NCBI GenBank assembly: GCA_028673005.1 | Contig: CM054115.1 | Span: 1,364,001 to 1,428,000, forward strand | Reading direction: 5' to 3' | DNA from: Tanypteryx hageni | Taxonomy: Eukaryota > Arthropoda > Insecta > Odonata > Petaluridae | DNA: 64,000 bases | Part shown: one piece after another, positions 34,741-44,314 of the stretch | Layout: every line of letters begins with the position of its first letter | Numbering within the stretch: the stretch's first letter is position 1 | Position numbers and translations under genes: made by a program | The notes under the pieces: generated by a model | The model's database searches: none | What the model was told of the DNA's origin: nothing | The model's input: the letters and a program-made list of their open reading frames with translations, nothing else

Positions 34741-35361
34741 CAGGTAACTCTCATTGAACAAATGTTCGCTTAATCGAATGAATTTCATTTTATGGCTTTA
34801 CTTTTCACCAAAAATTCAGTTCACTTGAACGAATTAAATAACATGTATCCAACTCAGATTGAAGAAACTCGGATGTTTATGGAAGCTCTTGGGATCACAA
34901 TGGATTTCTTGCGGGTCTCACATAATTGTTACATTACGAGGATTTGTTTTCAAGCCATTGCCATGGCTACATTTATTGTACTTGCTTGCAATTGTCTTGT
35001 AACTGTTCAACTTTTTGATGATTATTTTCTGGATATGTTTAAATCACGAGGAATTTTTAATTCTTTATTGACAGTGTCGGGAGGTTCTGTTTTTCATTCA
35101 TAAGTTGACTTTTCTCGTACCATACAATTGATGGTACTGTACATACTTCTATCTTCGATTGTTGTTGCTTCGGTTTTCTAGTTGATCCAATATTGTACTT
35201 GCTTTGACAGACAATAGCTAAGAATTATAAATTCAAGAATAAAAAATATTTTGTCTGGAATGCGCCCGGACTTTTAATGGGGAAGTCAATGGAAAAATCA
35301 CTATCGTTCAACGAATTTCCGTTTTGCGAGCGCTTGTTGTTCATTGAATGAGAGTTGCCTG
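34741..35361. mobile_element. pogo-like MITE
   Basis: CAGGTAACTCTCATTGAACA at the left and reverse complement CAGGCAACTCTCATTCAATG at the right, flanked by TA on both sides, define a 621-bp element. A 103-codon frame inside (34792-35103) has no known domain and is probably spurious. A piece similar to its middle is found at 39865-39945. Confidence 0.85.
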
Positions 35362-35861
35362 TATATTTGAAAGGAGATAAAATTTGTTTTTGAGTGCATA
35401 TGTTATGCCTATGGCATGGGCAGCCGATGTGGACATGTCTTTGCAAGAAAGGCATGGTCATTACATATTCGCAGATACCAGAATAGGTAACAAGTGCCAT
35501 GCACCGGAAAGCAGGTGAAATTGTGAGTCCTACCATGTGATATTTTTACTATAAACTGCACATGATGTGTTGTTTCACCTAGACATTGGTTTCACAGTTA
35601 AGAATTAAATCTACGAGTGATTATTACACCAACGTTAACATAGTGGTTTTAAAAATTTCACTTTATTAAAAGAACCCATAGCTCATAACGGATAGATGGT
35701 TAAAAACGAGTTCATCAAAAAGGAATAATTACGCAGCGATGATGACTCAATTGAAGAACGTCCATCATGCTCTAAATCTAAAACTTCGACTCGGCACCAA
35801 CAAGTGAAAACAAAAATACGTAAATACAAAGATCTTTATCATATGGATTTAGTTATATAGT
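35362..35861. other. No gene seen
   Basis: Unique-looking AT-rich sequence between two DNA transposons. Confidence 0.5.
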
Positions 35862-38284
35862 GGGCCATCCTTAAATTATGTCACAGCATTTTTGGGATTT
35901 TTGATCACCCCCTCCCCCCTCTGTCACAAAGTGTCACATAGAGCTTCATCCCCCCCTCCCCTGTGTCACAAAGTTGTCACACAGTCCCTTAAGAAAGAAA
36001 GATTTTTTGTATATAATTAGAGTTAACAGACTTCAATTGCTAAAAATGAAAGACGAGAAAAAACAGTATACTGTAGTGCACTTTCCATTTCTATAAGTAA
36101 TAACTATTATAAAGGTTTTCATACATTTTATAAATTATCGCACATTTTGTGTCACAAAATCCCAAAAATAAAATAAATAATCAGTTCTACGATCAAGTTT
36201 TCATGAAAAGTAAAACCTTGTCCTTTTTAATTTAGTCATATTGACTATCTAAAATTAATGATATGTCCAGGCATCATTTGTACATGAAAGAAAATCAAAA
36301 CATTCAAATAAAATTATCACTTTTTATAAGTACATATTATAGACAATGAAATACTGAAATGTAGTAGATGTTCCTTAGTATGCAAATAAAATACCAATTA
36401 CCGTAATAATTGCATATACATATTCTTTAAATAATTTCTGGAAACTCTAACAATATACAAAGTTTATGCTTTTCTATTTTGGTAACTTCAGTAACTATAG
36501 GATACATTCATTAAAAACAATTACATTTAATAAAACTATAAGAAAAAATGGACATAAAGGAAATGAAAAATTTGAACAACTTAGAAATTATAATTCTTTT
36601 CATGGTGTTCGGAAAATCTCATCCATACTGTAAATATGCATATTATTTGAATGTCCATCATCTGTATCATATTTTATTCCATTCAAATTCAAATTTTCTT
36701 CATTAATCCGTTTGACATATTGGACATTGTCCTGGTTTGTTAGAATAGCCATCATTTCACGCTGTTGTCTAGCAGCAATATGAATTGGCCTAACTCTTTC
36801 CTGAATTTGTGGCATGGTCTCTGTCTGCTTATGTATCTTATAGTGTTTCTGTAACATGACATTTGAAGCAAAATACAGATTGCAGGTATTGCATATTCGA
36901 TTTCTTAATTTCTTTTGAGTAGATGAACAGTAGAGATCATATGGCATAATTTTGAAACTTTTGGCTGATCTTGGTAATATTTCTTCCAAATCAATACTAC
37001 TTGCAATGAAAACAGATGAATACTTCAAAGTAAGACCTTGTTCATCTGTTGATAATGGAGCTTTTAAACCTTCATTTGTCTATTTGATTGGAATCGGTGG
37101 AGGTAGGAATCGTTCCCTTAAAATACTAAAAATTGAGCTTCGAGGTGCTGAACAACAGTTTATGTCTCTGCACTTTACAATCTGTGTAAAATATTGGCTA
37201 GTTCTCGAATGTTTTGATGACCAAATAGCATCTTTTGTCAACAAATATGCAGGATTAATCTTGGAATTTTCTGGACTTATTTGGCTACAGCTGATTATCC
37301 ATCAATTACCATCTGCCCCCATATTTCTGCCAATGTAAATATTCAAAGTTTTCTTTTTCAAGGTCAATCATTCCGGGTCAATCATTTTGCCTTGTGAATT
37401 AAGATGGCTTCCATAATGCTCATGAGGAAGACTGTTCCTTACTTAGAGATGCCATCCTTCTCTCAACACGATTGAAAGAACTCCTGCCAGGTGCATTGGT
37501 TGCAATAAAAAGGGCATCCAAATTATACTGTAAAAAGTGATTGATTCCAACATCAATTACCTTCTGGTATCGCGGATTCTCATCAGGGCCACCATCCACA
37601 GTAAAAATTACCACAGGTTTTACTTCGTTCTGAAACCTTGTGATACTTTTAAATTCTGGTTACTTCAAAAGTATTTCAAAGTCAAATAAATGCATGTGAC
37701 AATGCTGTTGAAGAAGAGTGCTTACCGGATCTGACAGCTACAAAGGTTGGGCCTGAGTATCCTACCGCAGTTGGATTGCCATTTCCATTTTTCTTTATTT
37801 CAATTCCAACATAAACTGGAGGTATCAACTTATGTCTGGCAGCTACAACCCAATCATGATCTGGTAAACTCACTCGATACTCAACATGCATGACCAATGG
37901 GGATTGCTCCTTTGCTGCTGTTAAGCCAAGTGGCACTCTAGCCTTATCATCTTGGCTCAAGAAACAAACTTCATTTGGTCGAAGAATTGAAGCAATTTCT
38001 TCCAAATGATTAATAGTTGCTCTGCAAAATTGCCCATCAAAATGTTGGAAGTGTGCATCATTTTGAGCTCATGAGTAATACAGAGAATAAATAAAAATTA
38101 TTGAATTTGTCGGTTTAAGAAAATTAAGGAAATAAAAAATGAAGCGCAAGATCTTGGCAAAAAGTTTTACTTATTTGTGACATCACATTGTTTTACATAT
38201 ACTCCTCCCCCCTTTTCACAAAATGTCACATATTCCCAGACCCCCTCCCTCCCCCTTAAGTGTGACATCATTTAAGGATGGCCC
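35862..38284 (-). mobile_element. TIR DNA transposon, superfamily unassigned
   Basis: Inverted termini GGGCCATCCTTAAATTATGTCACA (35862, first 20 bases GGGCCATCCTTAAATTATGT) and the reverse complement ending at 38284 bound the element. Both ends have C-rich subterminal tracts with repeated TGTCACA-type words. Decayed transposase pieces lie on the minus strand. Confidence 0.8.
36600..38035 (-). pseudogene. Transposase-like protein remnant with one C2H2 finger
   Basis: Three blocks are seen. 38035-37682 contains EVCFLSQDDKARVPLGL and YSGPTFVAVRSGKHSSS. 37614-37420 contains VIFTVDGGPDENPRY and FIATNAPGRSSFNRVERRM. 37028-36600 contains ICNTCNLYFASNVMLQKHYKIH, a C2H2 finger. Conserved Asp residues in SQDDK and VDGGPDE are consistent with an RNase-H-fold nuclease. 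The blocks are in different frames with stops between. The family is widespread in animal genomes from memory, but I cannot name it. Confidence 0.65.
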
Positions 38285-38564
38285 CTAGGCTCTGAAGGTA
38301 ATCAGAAACCACAGTGTGTGCTTTGTCATGAAATCTTATCGAATGAGTGTATGAAACCAGCTAAACTTTGGCGGCATCTATAAACAAAACACAAGAACCA
38401 CGCTGTCAAATCCATAGTTTTTTTTAAATAAGAGAATTTTGCGCAAGTGGAAAATGTATGGAAATAATATTTATTGGCTGTAATAATAAAAATGCATTGT
38501 TGGCATCTTATCAGGTATCGTTACTTATTGCAAAGGCTGGAAAACCTCACCCTATTGCAGAGGT

Positions 38565-39205
38565 GGAACAATTTTTGAAACGAGAAAAAAAAAAATCTGC
38601 TATGACCGTGAATTGAACCCGGGTCTTCCACTTGCCGGGCGGATATTCTACCCCTGAACTATCGTAGCAGAACATTTTCTCTCGTTTCTGAACACGGATG
38701 TTTTCCTTTGTGGGACAGGAACTAGCCAAGCTAATATCAAACTGCCCCGACAGATGTCCTCAAAGAGGATCACCGAAAGAAACTCCTTCCTCTCAAATGG
38801 TGAGATTGCCATTTTCTCGTTTCAAAAATTGTTCCAACTTTCACAGCTTATGCCTGTCTGCATAGGATCTTCGGATCATATCATTCCATCAATTTCATGT
38901 TTGGCAATCTCACCATTTGAGAGGAAGGAGTTTCTTTCGGTGATCCTCTTTGAGGACATCTGTCGGGGCAGTTTGATATTAGCTTGGCTAGTTCCTGTCC
39001 CACAAAGGAAAACATCCGTGTTCAGAAACGAGAGAAAATGTTCTGCTACAATAGTTCAGGGGTAGAATATCCGCCCGGCAAGTGGAAGACCCGGGTTCAA
39101 TTCCCGGTCATAGCAGACTTTTTTCTCGTTTCAAAAATTGTTCCAACTTTCACAGCTTATGCCTGTCTGCATAGGATCTTCGGATCATATCATTCCATCA
39201 ATTTC
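38565..39205. repeat. Inverted dimer of a tRNA-Gly-like SINE unit
   Basis: Left arm 38565-38811 and right arm 38902-39144 are inverted repeats, essentially identical except for the length of one A/T run. An 85-bp block (38812-38896) recurs directly at 39121-39205. The transcript of either strand could fold into a hairpin of about 245 bp with a 90-nt loop. Confidence 0.9.
39044..39115 (+). tRNA. tRNA-Gly-like sequence, SINE-associated (probably not functional)
   Basis: The 72-nt block begins GCTACAATAGTTCAGGGGTA and ends GGGTTCAATTCCCGGTCATA before GCA. Acceptor, D-arm, T-arm and B box are recognisable. The anticodon stem TCCGC/GTGGA encloses CCGGCAA, with C at position 33 instead of the universal T and GGC as anticodon. 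It is repeated inverted at about 38599-38670. It is best read as a SINE part, not a decoding tRNA. Confidence 0.5.
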
Positions 39206-39537
39206 TATTGCAGAGGAACTAATTTCACCAGCTGCATAAACCATGTTGGGAGATAAAGCAATCAACCATTTGAATTTGATTTCATTATCAAATGATATGG
39301 TTAAGCTTAGAACTGAGCAAATAATTGCAAGGATATGCAAAAGCCAGTAATATTCACTTCAGATAGATGAGAGCACAGATGTATGGAATAAGGCTTAATT
39401 GCTCGCATTCATTCGATATGGATTCTAAAACGTACTTAATTACGTTGTCTCGCCGGCCGCATCATTGTTAAATATCGAGATTGTATTGTCGCCTTAATCG
39501 TAATACTCTATGCATAAGGAAATCGTGCTTTCAATGC

Positions 39538-40155
39538 TTTAATACAAGAGAGAGAGAGAGGAAGAAAGAAAGCAGAAAGACAGAGAGGGAGAAAAGATTA
39601 AAAGTTCCATAAATAAAAAATAATTTAGGGAGTATAAGAACGGTATAGTGTACTTCTGTACCCTGCGGAATGCCAGAGACATGCTCTACTAAGTTAAAGG
39701 ATTTCCCATCTATAACAACCTTCAGCTTCCTATGATTTAAAAATTCACGGATCCAACTAACAATTTTAGAATTAACGCCTAAGGTTCCTAATTTCATTAC
39801 TAACTTCCCTAACTATTATTAACTTCTACACTACAGTCTGTGACTTCGCATTTGTTTTCTCGTGGTTCACACAATCGTTACATCACAAGGATTTGTTTTC
39901 AAGACATTGCCACAGTTATTGTACTTGCTCGTAATTTTCTCATAATTGTATAGTGTAAGGTATTTCTTTGTCACGCAATTTCTATTTTCCCAAAATTATT
40001 TTTACTCTCTGTAACCGTCAATTATGTGAATTTTGTATTTATTGCTTACTTTTTAATATCTATAAAAGTTGGTTTCACTAATTTTTAATTCAATTTAAAC
40101 TTAATTCATGCATACCTGTCATATTTGACTGGCAATTACGCTAGTTTCCTATAAA
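39538..40155 (+). repeat. Dispersed repeat C, long copy with an insertion
   Basis: It starts in a GA tract and AAGTTCCATAAATAAA, aligns with 55030-55315, and ends at the TTAATTCATGCATACC...GTCATATTTG terminus. A 296-bp insertion (39653-39948) flanked by TATAGTGTA (39644-39652, 39949-39957) interrupts it. Confidence 0.75.
39653..39948 (-). mobile_element. Composite insertion with a LINE RT fragment
   Basis: It is bounded by a 9-bp target-site duplication, TATAGTGTA. The first half on the minus strand encodes a reverse-transcriptase piece (VSKIVSWIREFLNHRKLKV-like, ending VSGIPQGTE) of jockey/CR1 type. The second half (39865-39945) matches the interior of the MITE at 34741. The combination suggests a chimeric insertion. 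Confidence 0.6.
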
Positions 40156-40589
40156 GAACACCTTTGAAAAATCTGTGTATTCCATTAACAGAGTATTTAT
40201 TCCATCTTTTTTAAATAATATACTAGACTAACTGCCCATCGCAAATGATGGAACATGAATTTCAATGTTCCAAACCAAAAATCCATGGTCAATTTTTAGT
40301 ATATTTATTTGGAAAGCCAGAAGGTCGAAAAATTGCTTTTATGTGTCATCCTAAAGAGAAACATAAATTACAATATTTTTTCGTGCATAAGATGCACTAT
40401 TTTTTCGTAAAAACACATTCTCAAATCACACTGCATCTTATACAATAGAGGTTCAAATGCCAGAGAGATTTTAAAATCATATTTGGTATTTATATAATTC
40501 TCTTAAGGCTGCCATAGGTGCAAAAACTGATTTTCTACATTCAGTAACCTTTCTACTTAAATTTAATCATATTATTTCGATGTTATTGT
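40156..40589. other. No gene seen
   Basis: AT-rich. TCGTGCATAAGATGCACTA near 40381 resembles the MITE end at 9211 but no paired end was found. Confidence 0.4.
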
Positions 40590-41105
40590 CAGTGGCGGCT
40601 CGTGTATAGGCACTGCGGAACTGCAGCACCCCCTATTTCCACTTGATATTATCGATAACATTTAATATAATGAGTCCTTTTTTCTTTAATTCTCTCTTTA
40701 TTTTTGTAGTCCAATATATATTCCTTAAGCTTAATGTCAGTACTTCAGTAGCCATCCCCCAGTTTATGAAAAAGATACAAAAATCTTTGTATGGAACTGT
40801 GCGCTTCACAGTGCCAGCGACGTGGTGTTTGACTGTTGTGCGCATGCGCACATAGGAGGGGGGGGTGGGGAGGAAGGCGGGACTGCCAGGTAGAGAGAGC
40901 ACTGTTGCTCTCGCAGTGCCGGCTCTGGCGTGACGGTGGAAGGAAGTTTTTTTTTACTCAGCGTGTGTTGTGCTTAAAAACCGTGTACCATATTCTTGAA
41001 TGTGATAAAGTGTAGAAGAGTGTAGAATTAGATTATTATTCTGCTTCCAGCTATTCTATTTGATTCATTTTTTTCGGTTCTTTTGTTTAACAGAAAACTT
41101 TAACT

Positions 41106-42881
41106 ATGGCCTTGCATCCCCAAGAAATAAGTTCTGTGACTGTAAGTGAACTTCAACAGCTTAAGTTTTCACAGCCATCTCTCCATGAGAAAGTTACAGT
41201 TAAGAAAAGAGGTAATTCAACACCTGATATTCTAATATCTCAGCCAGGCAAAAGCAACAACAAGAAATATATTCGTAGCTTTAATTCTGAATGGTACCAA
41301 CGGAAAAGTTGGCTTTGCGGCTGTGAAGTAAAAAATGCACTGTTTTGCTTCCCGTGTTTGCTGTTTGGAGGTGATGTACCGTGGACAAAAGATGGTTTTA
41401 GAAATATAAACAAAATGAAAGAAAAAACTGAAAAGCATGAGAAGTCAAAGAAGCACGTTGATAATGTTGTTTCACTGTCACTTTTAGGAACCGTAAGTAT
41501 TAAGGAGAAACTTAGTGAGGCATACAGACTTTCAATCAATGAGCATAATATAAAAGTTAAAAAGAACCGTGAAATTTTGTCCAAAATAATAGACTGCATT
41601 TACTTTTGTGGAAACTTTGAAACTCCCTTACGTGGACATGATGAAAAAGACGATTCAGTAAATCCAGGGGTATTTAGAGGATTAGTAAATTTTGCATCTA
41701 AATTAGATTCAGATGTGAAGAATCACTTAGAAACCAGTGCAGTCTTCAAAGGTGTTTCTAAGATCATTCAGAATGAGATACTTGACTGCCTGCTACAAAT
41801 ATACCATGAGGAGATAAGGACGGAAATTAGAAAAGCTTCCTTTGTAGCTGTCATGGCTGATGACACAACAGATGTTTCGGAACACACTCAAATGGTCCTT
41901 GTTCTACGGTACGTATTGAATGAAGAAATATTTGAGCATTTCTGGGGATTCTTTATTCCAGAAAATCAAACTGCAGATGGCATATCAAAACGTATTTTAG
42001 AACAATTGGACATAATCCTTCAAGGAAATGGACAAAAACTGATAGCTCAGACATTTGATGGTGCAAATGTCATGAAAGGCAAAAAAGCAGGAGTTCAAGC
42101 AAAAGTAAAAGCAGTTTATAGTAATGCACATTTCATTCACTGTTATGCACATCAACTTAATTTAATAATGAGAAATGCAGCAAGTATTACACGAAACGCA
42201 AGAATATTTTTCTCTAACATTCTGGCTATTCCAACATTCTTCTCAAGATCGCCACAACGTGTGTCCATTCTCAAGAAACATATGGACGTCAGCATTCCAC
42301 GTCCATCCTCTACAAGGTGGAATTTCAACATACGGACCGTAAACAGAGTTCATGAAAATTTGCAACCTTTAAAAAACTGCCTTACTGAAATTCAGTCAAC
42401 ATCAAATGCAGATCAAACCATTGCAGAAGCAACAGGAATTTTAAAATACCTGAATGATGATAATTTCAAGTTTTGGTTGGACCTTTTTCATCAGATTATG
42501 CCTCATGTTGAAATAATTTACAACCAAATGAAATCTCGAGAAATTAGTGTGTTTAAAGTTAATGAATATATAACAAATTTCAAAACTGCTATTTTAGAAT
42601 TGAGAAACTCAAAGTACTGTGAGAATCCTTCAAGGACACTCATGGCAGAAGCTAAGGAAGTGTGTGACTATATATGTGTTGATATAATGGACAGATATTC
42701 TTCCACTAAACACTTAGTAGCTGCTAAATTGTTCAACAAGAAATGCTTCACTAGATTTCAGAATGAACATCCCACAAAAGAGATAGTACTGACCACTGAA
42801 GCTTATCCCATGATTGACAAAGAAAAGCTTGAAACTGAACTAAAAGTATTCTATTGTAGGACTGATATTCATGAATATTGA
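41106..42881 (+). CDS. hAT transposase (ZMYM1-like), N-terminal and catalytic part
   Basis: The 591-residue product has a TTF-type zinc finger at about residues 63-120 (SWLCGCEVKNALFCFPCLLF and H-x-H-type residues after). A DUF4371-type RNase-H core follows, with VMADDTTDVSEHTQM, AQTFDGANVMKG, FIHCYAHQLNLIMRNA and SSTRWNF. ATG at 41106 is the first in frame, 15 bases after a stop-rich leader. The ORF is uninterrupted for 1.77 kb, which is unusually good preservation here. It stops at 42879 where the next frame continues the protein, so one short indel separates it from the dimerisation domain. Confidence 0.9.
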   Translation: MALHPQEISSVTVSELQQLKFSQPSLHEKVTVKKRGNSTPDILISQPGKSNNKKYIRSFNSEWYQRKSWLCGCEVKNALFCFPCLLFGGDVPWTKDGFRNINKMKEKTEKHEKSKKHVDNVVSLSLLGTVSIKEKLSEAYRLSINEHNIKVKKNREILSKIIDCIYFCGNFETPLRGHDEKDDSVNPGVFRGLVNFASKLDSDVKNHLETSAVFKGVSKIIQNEILDCLLQIYHEEIRTEIRKASFVAVMADDTTDVSEHTQMVLVLRYVLNEEIFEHFWGFFIPENQTADGISKRILEQLDIILQGNGQKLIAQTFDGANVMKGKKAGVQAKVKAVYSNAHFIHCYAHQLNLIMRNAASITRNARIFFSNILAIPTFFSRSPQRVSILKKHMDVSIPRPSSTRWNFNIRTVNRVHENLQPLKNCLTEIQSTSNADQTIAEATGILKYLNDDNFKFWLDLFHQIMPHVEIIYNQMKSREISVFKVNEYITNFKTAILELRNSKYCENPSRTLMAEAKEVCDYICVDIMDRYSSTKHLVAAKLFNKKCFTRFQNEHPTKEIVLTTEAYPMIDKEKLETELKVFYCRTDIHEY

Positions 42882-43168
42882 AATTAATTGAGCTGCTGAA
42901 ATTTATCTTGGAAAATAATCTAGATGATGTTTTTAGTGAAATTACGAAACTGATAAAAATCCTCTTGACAATTCCCATGACTACATTTTCAACATTGAAA
43001 AGAATAAAAACTTTTTTAAGAAGCACTATGAATTCGGAAAGACTAAATGCGCTTGCAGTACTTTCAATGGAAAAAAATTTCCTCAATTGTCATCCAGAGA
43101 TCAAGGAGAAAATTATTGAACTTTTTGCGCAAATTAAAACTAGAAGAATGGATTTCATTTTTAAATGA
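42882..43168 (+). pseudogene. hAT dimerisation domain, out of frame with the transposase
   Basis: The frame entered near 42878 encodes LLKFILENNLDDVFSEI and then TIPMTTFSTLKRIKTFLRST, the C-terminal hAT dimerisation region ending at TAA 43166-43168. Compared with the family pattern, in which a short ERSFS-containing stretch lies before STLKRIK, about six residues are missing. The frameshift and this in-frame deletion suggest that the copy is not active. Confidence 0.8.
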
Positions 43169-43330
43169 ATAGAACAAGCTTGAACTGTAACAAATTAAGT
43201 TAAAGTAAGTAAAAAATGTTTGGTTTATTTTGTTAAGATTTTATCAAGTTCCTGAATAAATTTTCTTTTTATACATGTTTTTTTCCTTTTACATAATTTC
43301 TAATAATTTCTAATAATGTCTTAAATAAAC

Positions 43331-44178
43331 GAGGAAAGGAATGTTTTTTGTCTTCTGTCGAGGTAATTTGAAAGAATATTTTTACTAATAACTCAATTTA
43401 AAATATATTTTAATTATTAAATTTGTACGTAAATTAAATGAAATTCAAGTGACTTTTTTATAAGCAAAAAATTAAATTATAATGACCATATATATAAACA
43501 CAATAAACAAATCCCATCCACTAAGTTATTTCAGAATTTGCAAATTGATGTCCTCAAAACTCAAATTATAGAACAATGGCATTTGTGATGCAAGGAAAAC
43601 TTAGAATTTTTGAAAAATGTTAAAAGCTCTTGAAAATTAATTTACAGCGACTTTAACATTACACTGTTGTTTGACAAAAAAAAAAACAAATTAAATCATA
43701 TGGTATACATATGTTCGAATTTTATTTACGCTAAAAAACTATAATCCCTAAGCAAGTACATATGCATTTTTCATAATATATATGACAAAAAAGTTTGCAA
43801 ATTTTATTAAATACATCAAAGTATACTTCAATTTGTGAATATTTATATTTTTGATAAATAGTTTAACTGCAAAAATCAGATATAATAGAAGTTCTACTTT
43901 GATTAAATGAGGAAAGGAATTTATTTTGTTTCCTGTCCAGGTAATATGGAAGAATATTTTAATAAAGAGTAATTAAATTTGCAGGTAAATTAAATGAAAC
44001 TGAAGCAAATTTTCTAAGAAAAAAATTTATTATAATAACCATATAAACAAAATAAACAAGAAAAGATCATCATTAAATTATATCAGAATTTGTATAATGA
44101 TGTTCTGAACACACACATTATGTGATCCAAAGAGAAATGATGAAATTTGGAACTTTTTAAAAAAAAGTTAAAAGTTCT
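43331..44178 (+). repeat. Diverged tandem duplication, AT-rich
   Basis: 43331-43640 aligns with 43909-44178 (GAGGAAAGGAAT start; GTTAAAAG-TCTTGAAAATTAA near the end), offset about 550-580 bp. It lies between the hAT ORF and the foldback element and may be hAT subterminal sequence. Confidence 0.7.
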
Positions 44179-44185
44179 TGAAAAT

Positions 44186-44314
44186 TAAGAATAAAATTAA
44201 CTTTGTAAATTCCCAGAATACTTTTATTAAGAGACTATCTAGATTTTGACACTCTGCATCATCATCAGTAGTAAAGCGTCAAAATCTAGATAAGAGTCTC
44301 TTAATAAAACTATT
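44186..44314. mobile_element. Foldback (palindromic) element, left portion
   Basis: ATTAAGAGACTATCTAGATT...GTCAAAATCTAGATAAGAGTC forms a hairpin. The outer arm, AATAAAATTAACTTTGTAAA, pairs with sequence beyond the LINE at 47557-47590. The element was split by the LINE insertion at 44314/47545. Confidence 0.8.
44303..44314 (+). repeat. LINE target-site duplication, left
   Basis: AATAAAACTATT, identical to 47545-47556. Confidence 0.92.

Larger units (their letters stand above)
40590..43200 (+). mobile_element. hAT transposon, left end identified
   Basis: CAGTGGCGGCTCGTG at 40590 has the form of a hAT terminus. A transposase reading frame follows. No reverse complement of this end is found up to 44300, so the right end is lost or diverged. 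The segment at 40860-40960 is G-rich and could be the 5' leader. Confidence 0.75.

Noticed and set aside
34792..35103. 103-codon plus-strand frame
   Set aside because: It is fully inside the MITE at 34741-35361 and has no recognisable domain.
36820..36930. C2H2 finger as the missing finger of the ZAD gene
   Set aside because: It is on the opposite strand, single, and within a TIR-bounded transposon.
43640..44300. Right terminal inverted repeat of the hAT element
   Set aside because: No reverse complement of CAGTGGCGGCTCGTG was found in this region.
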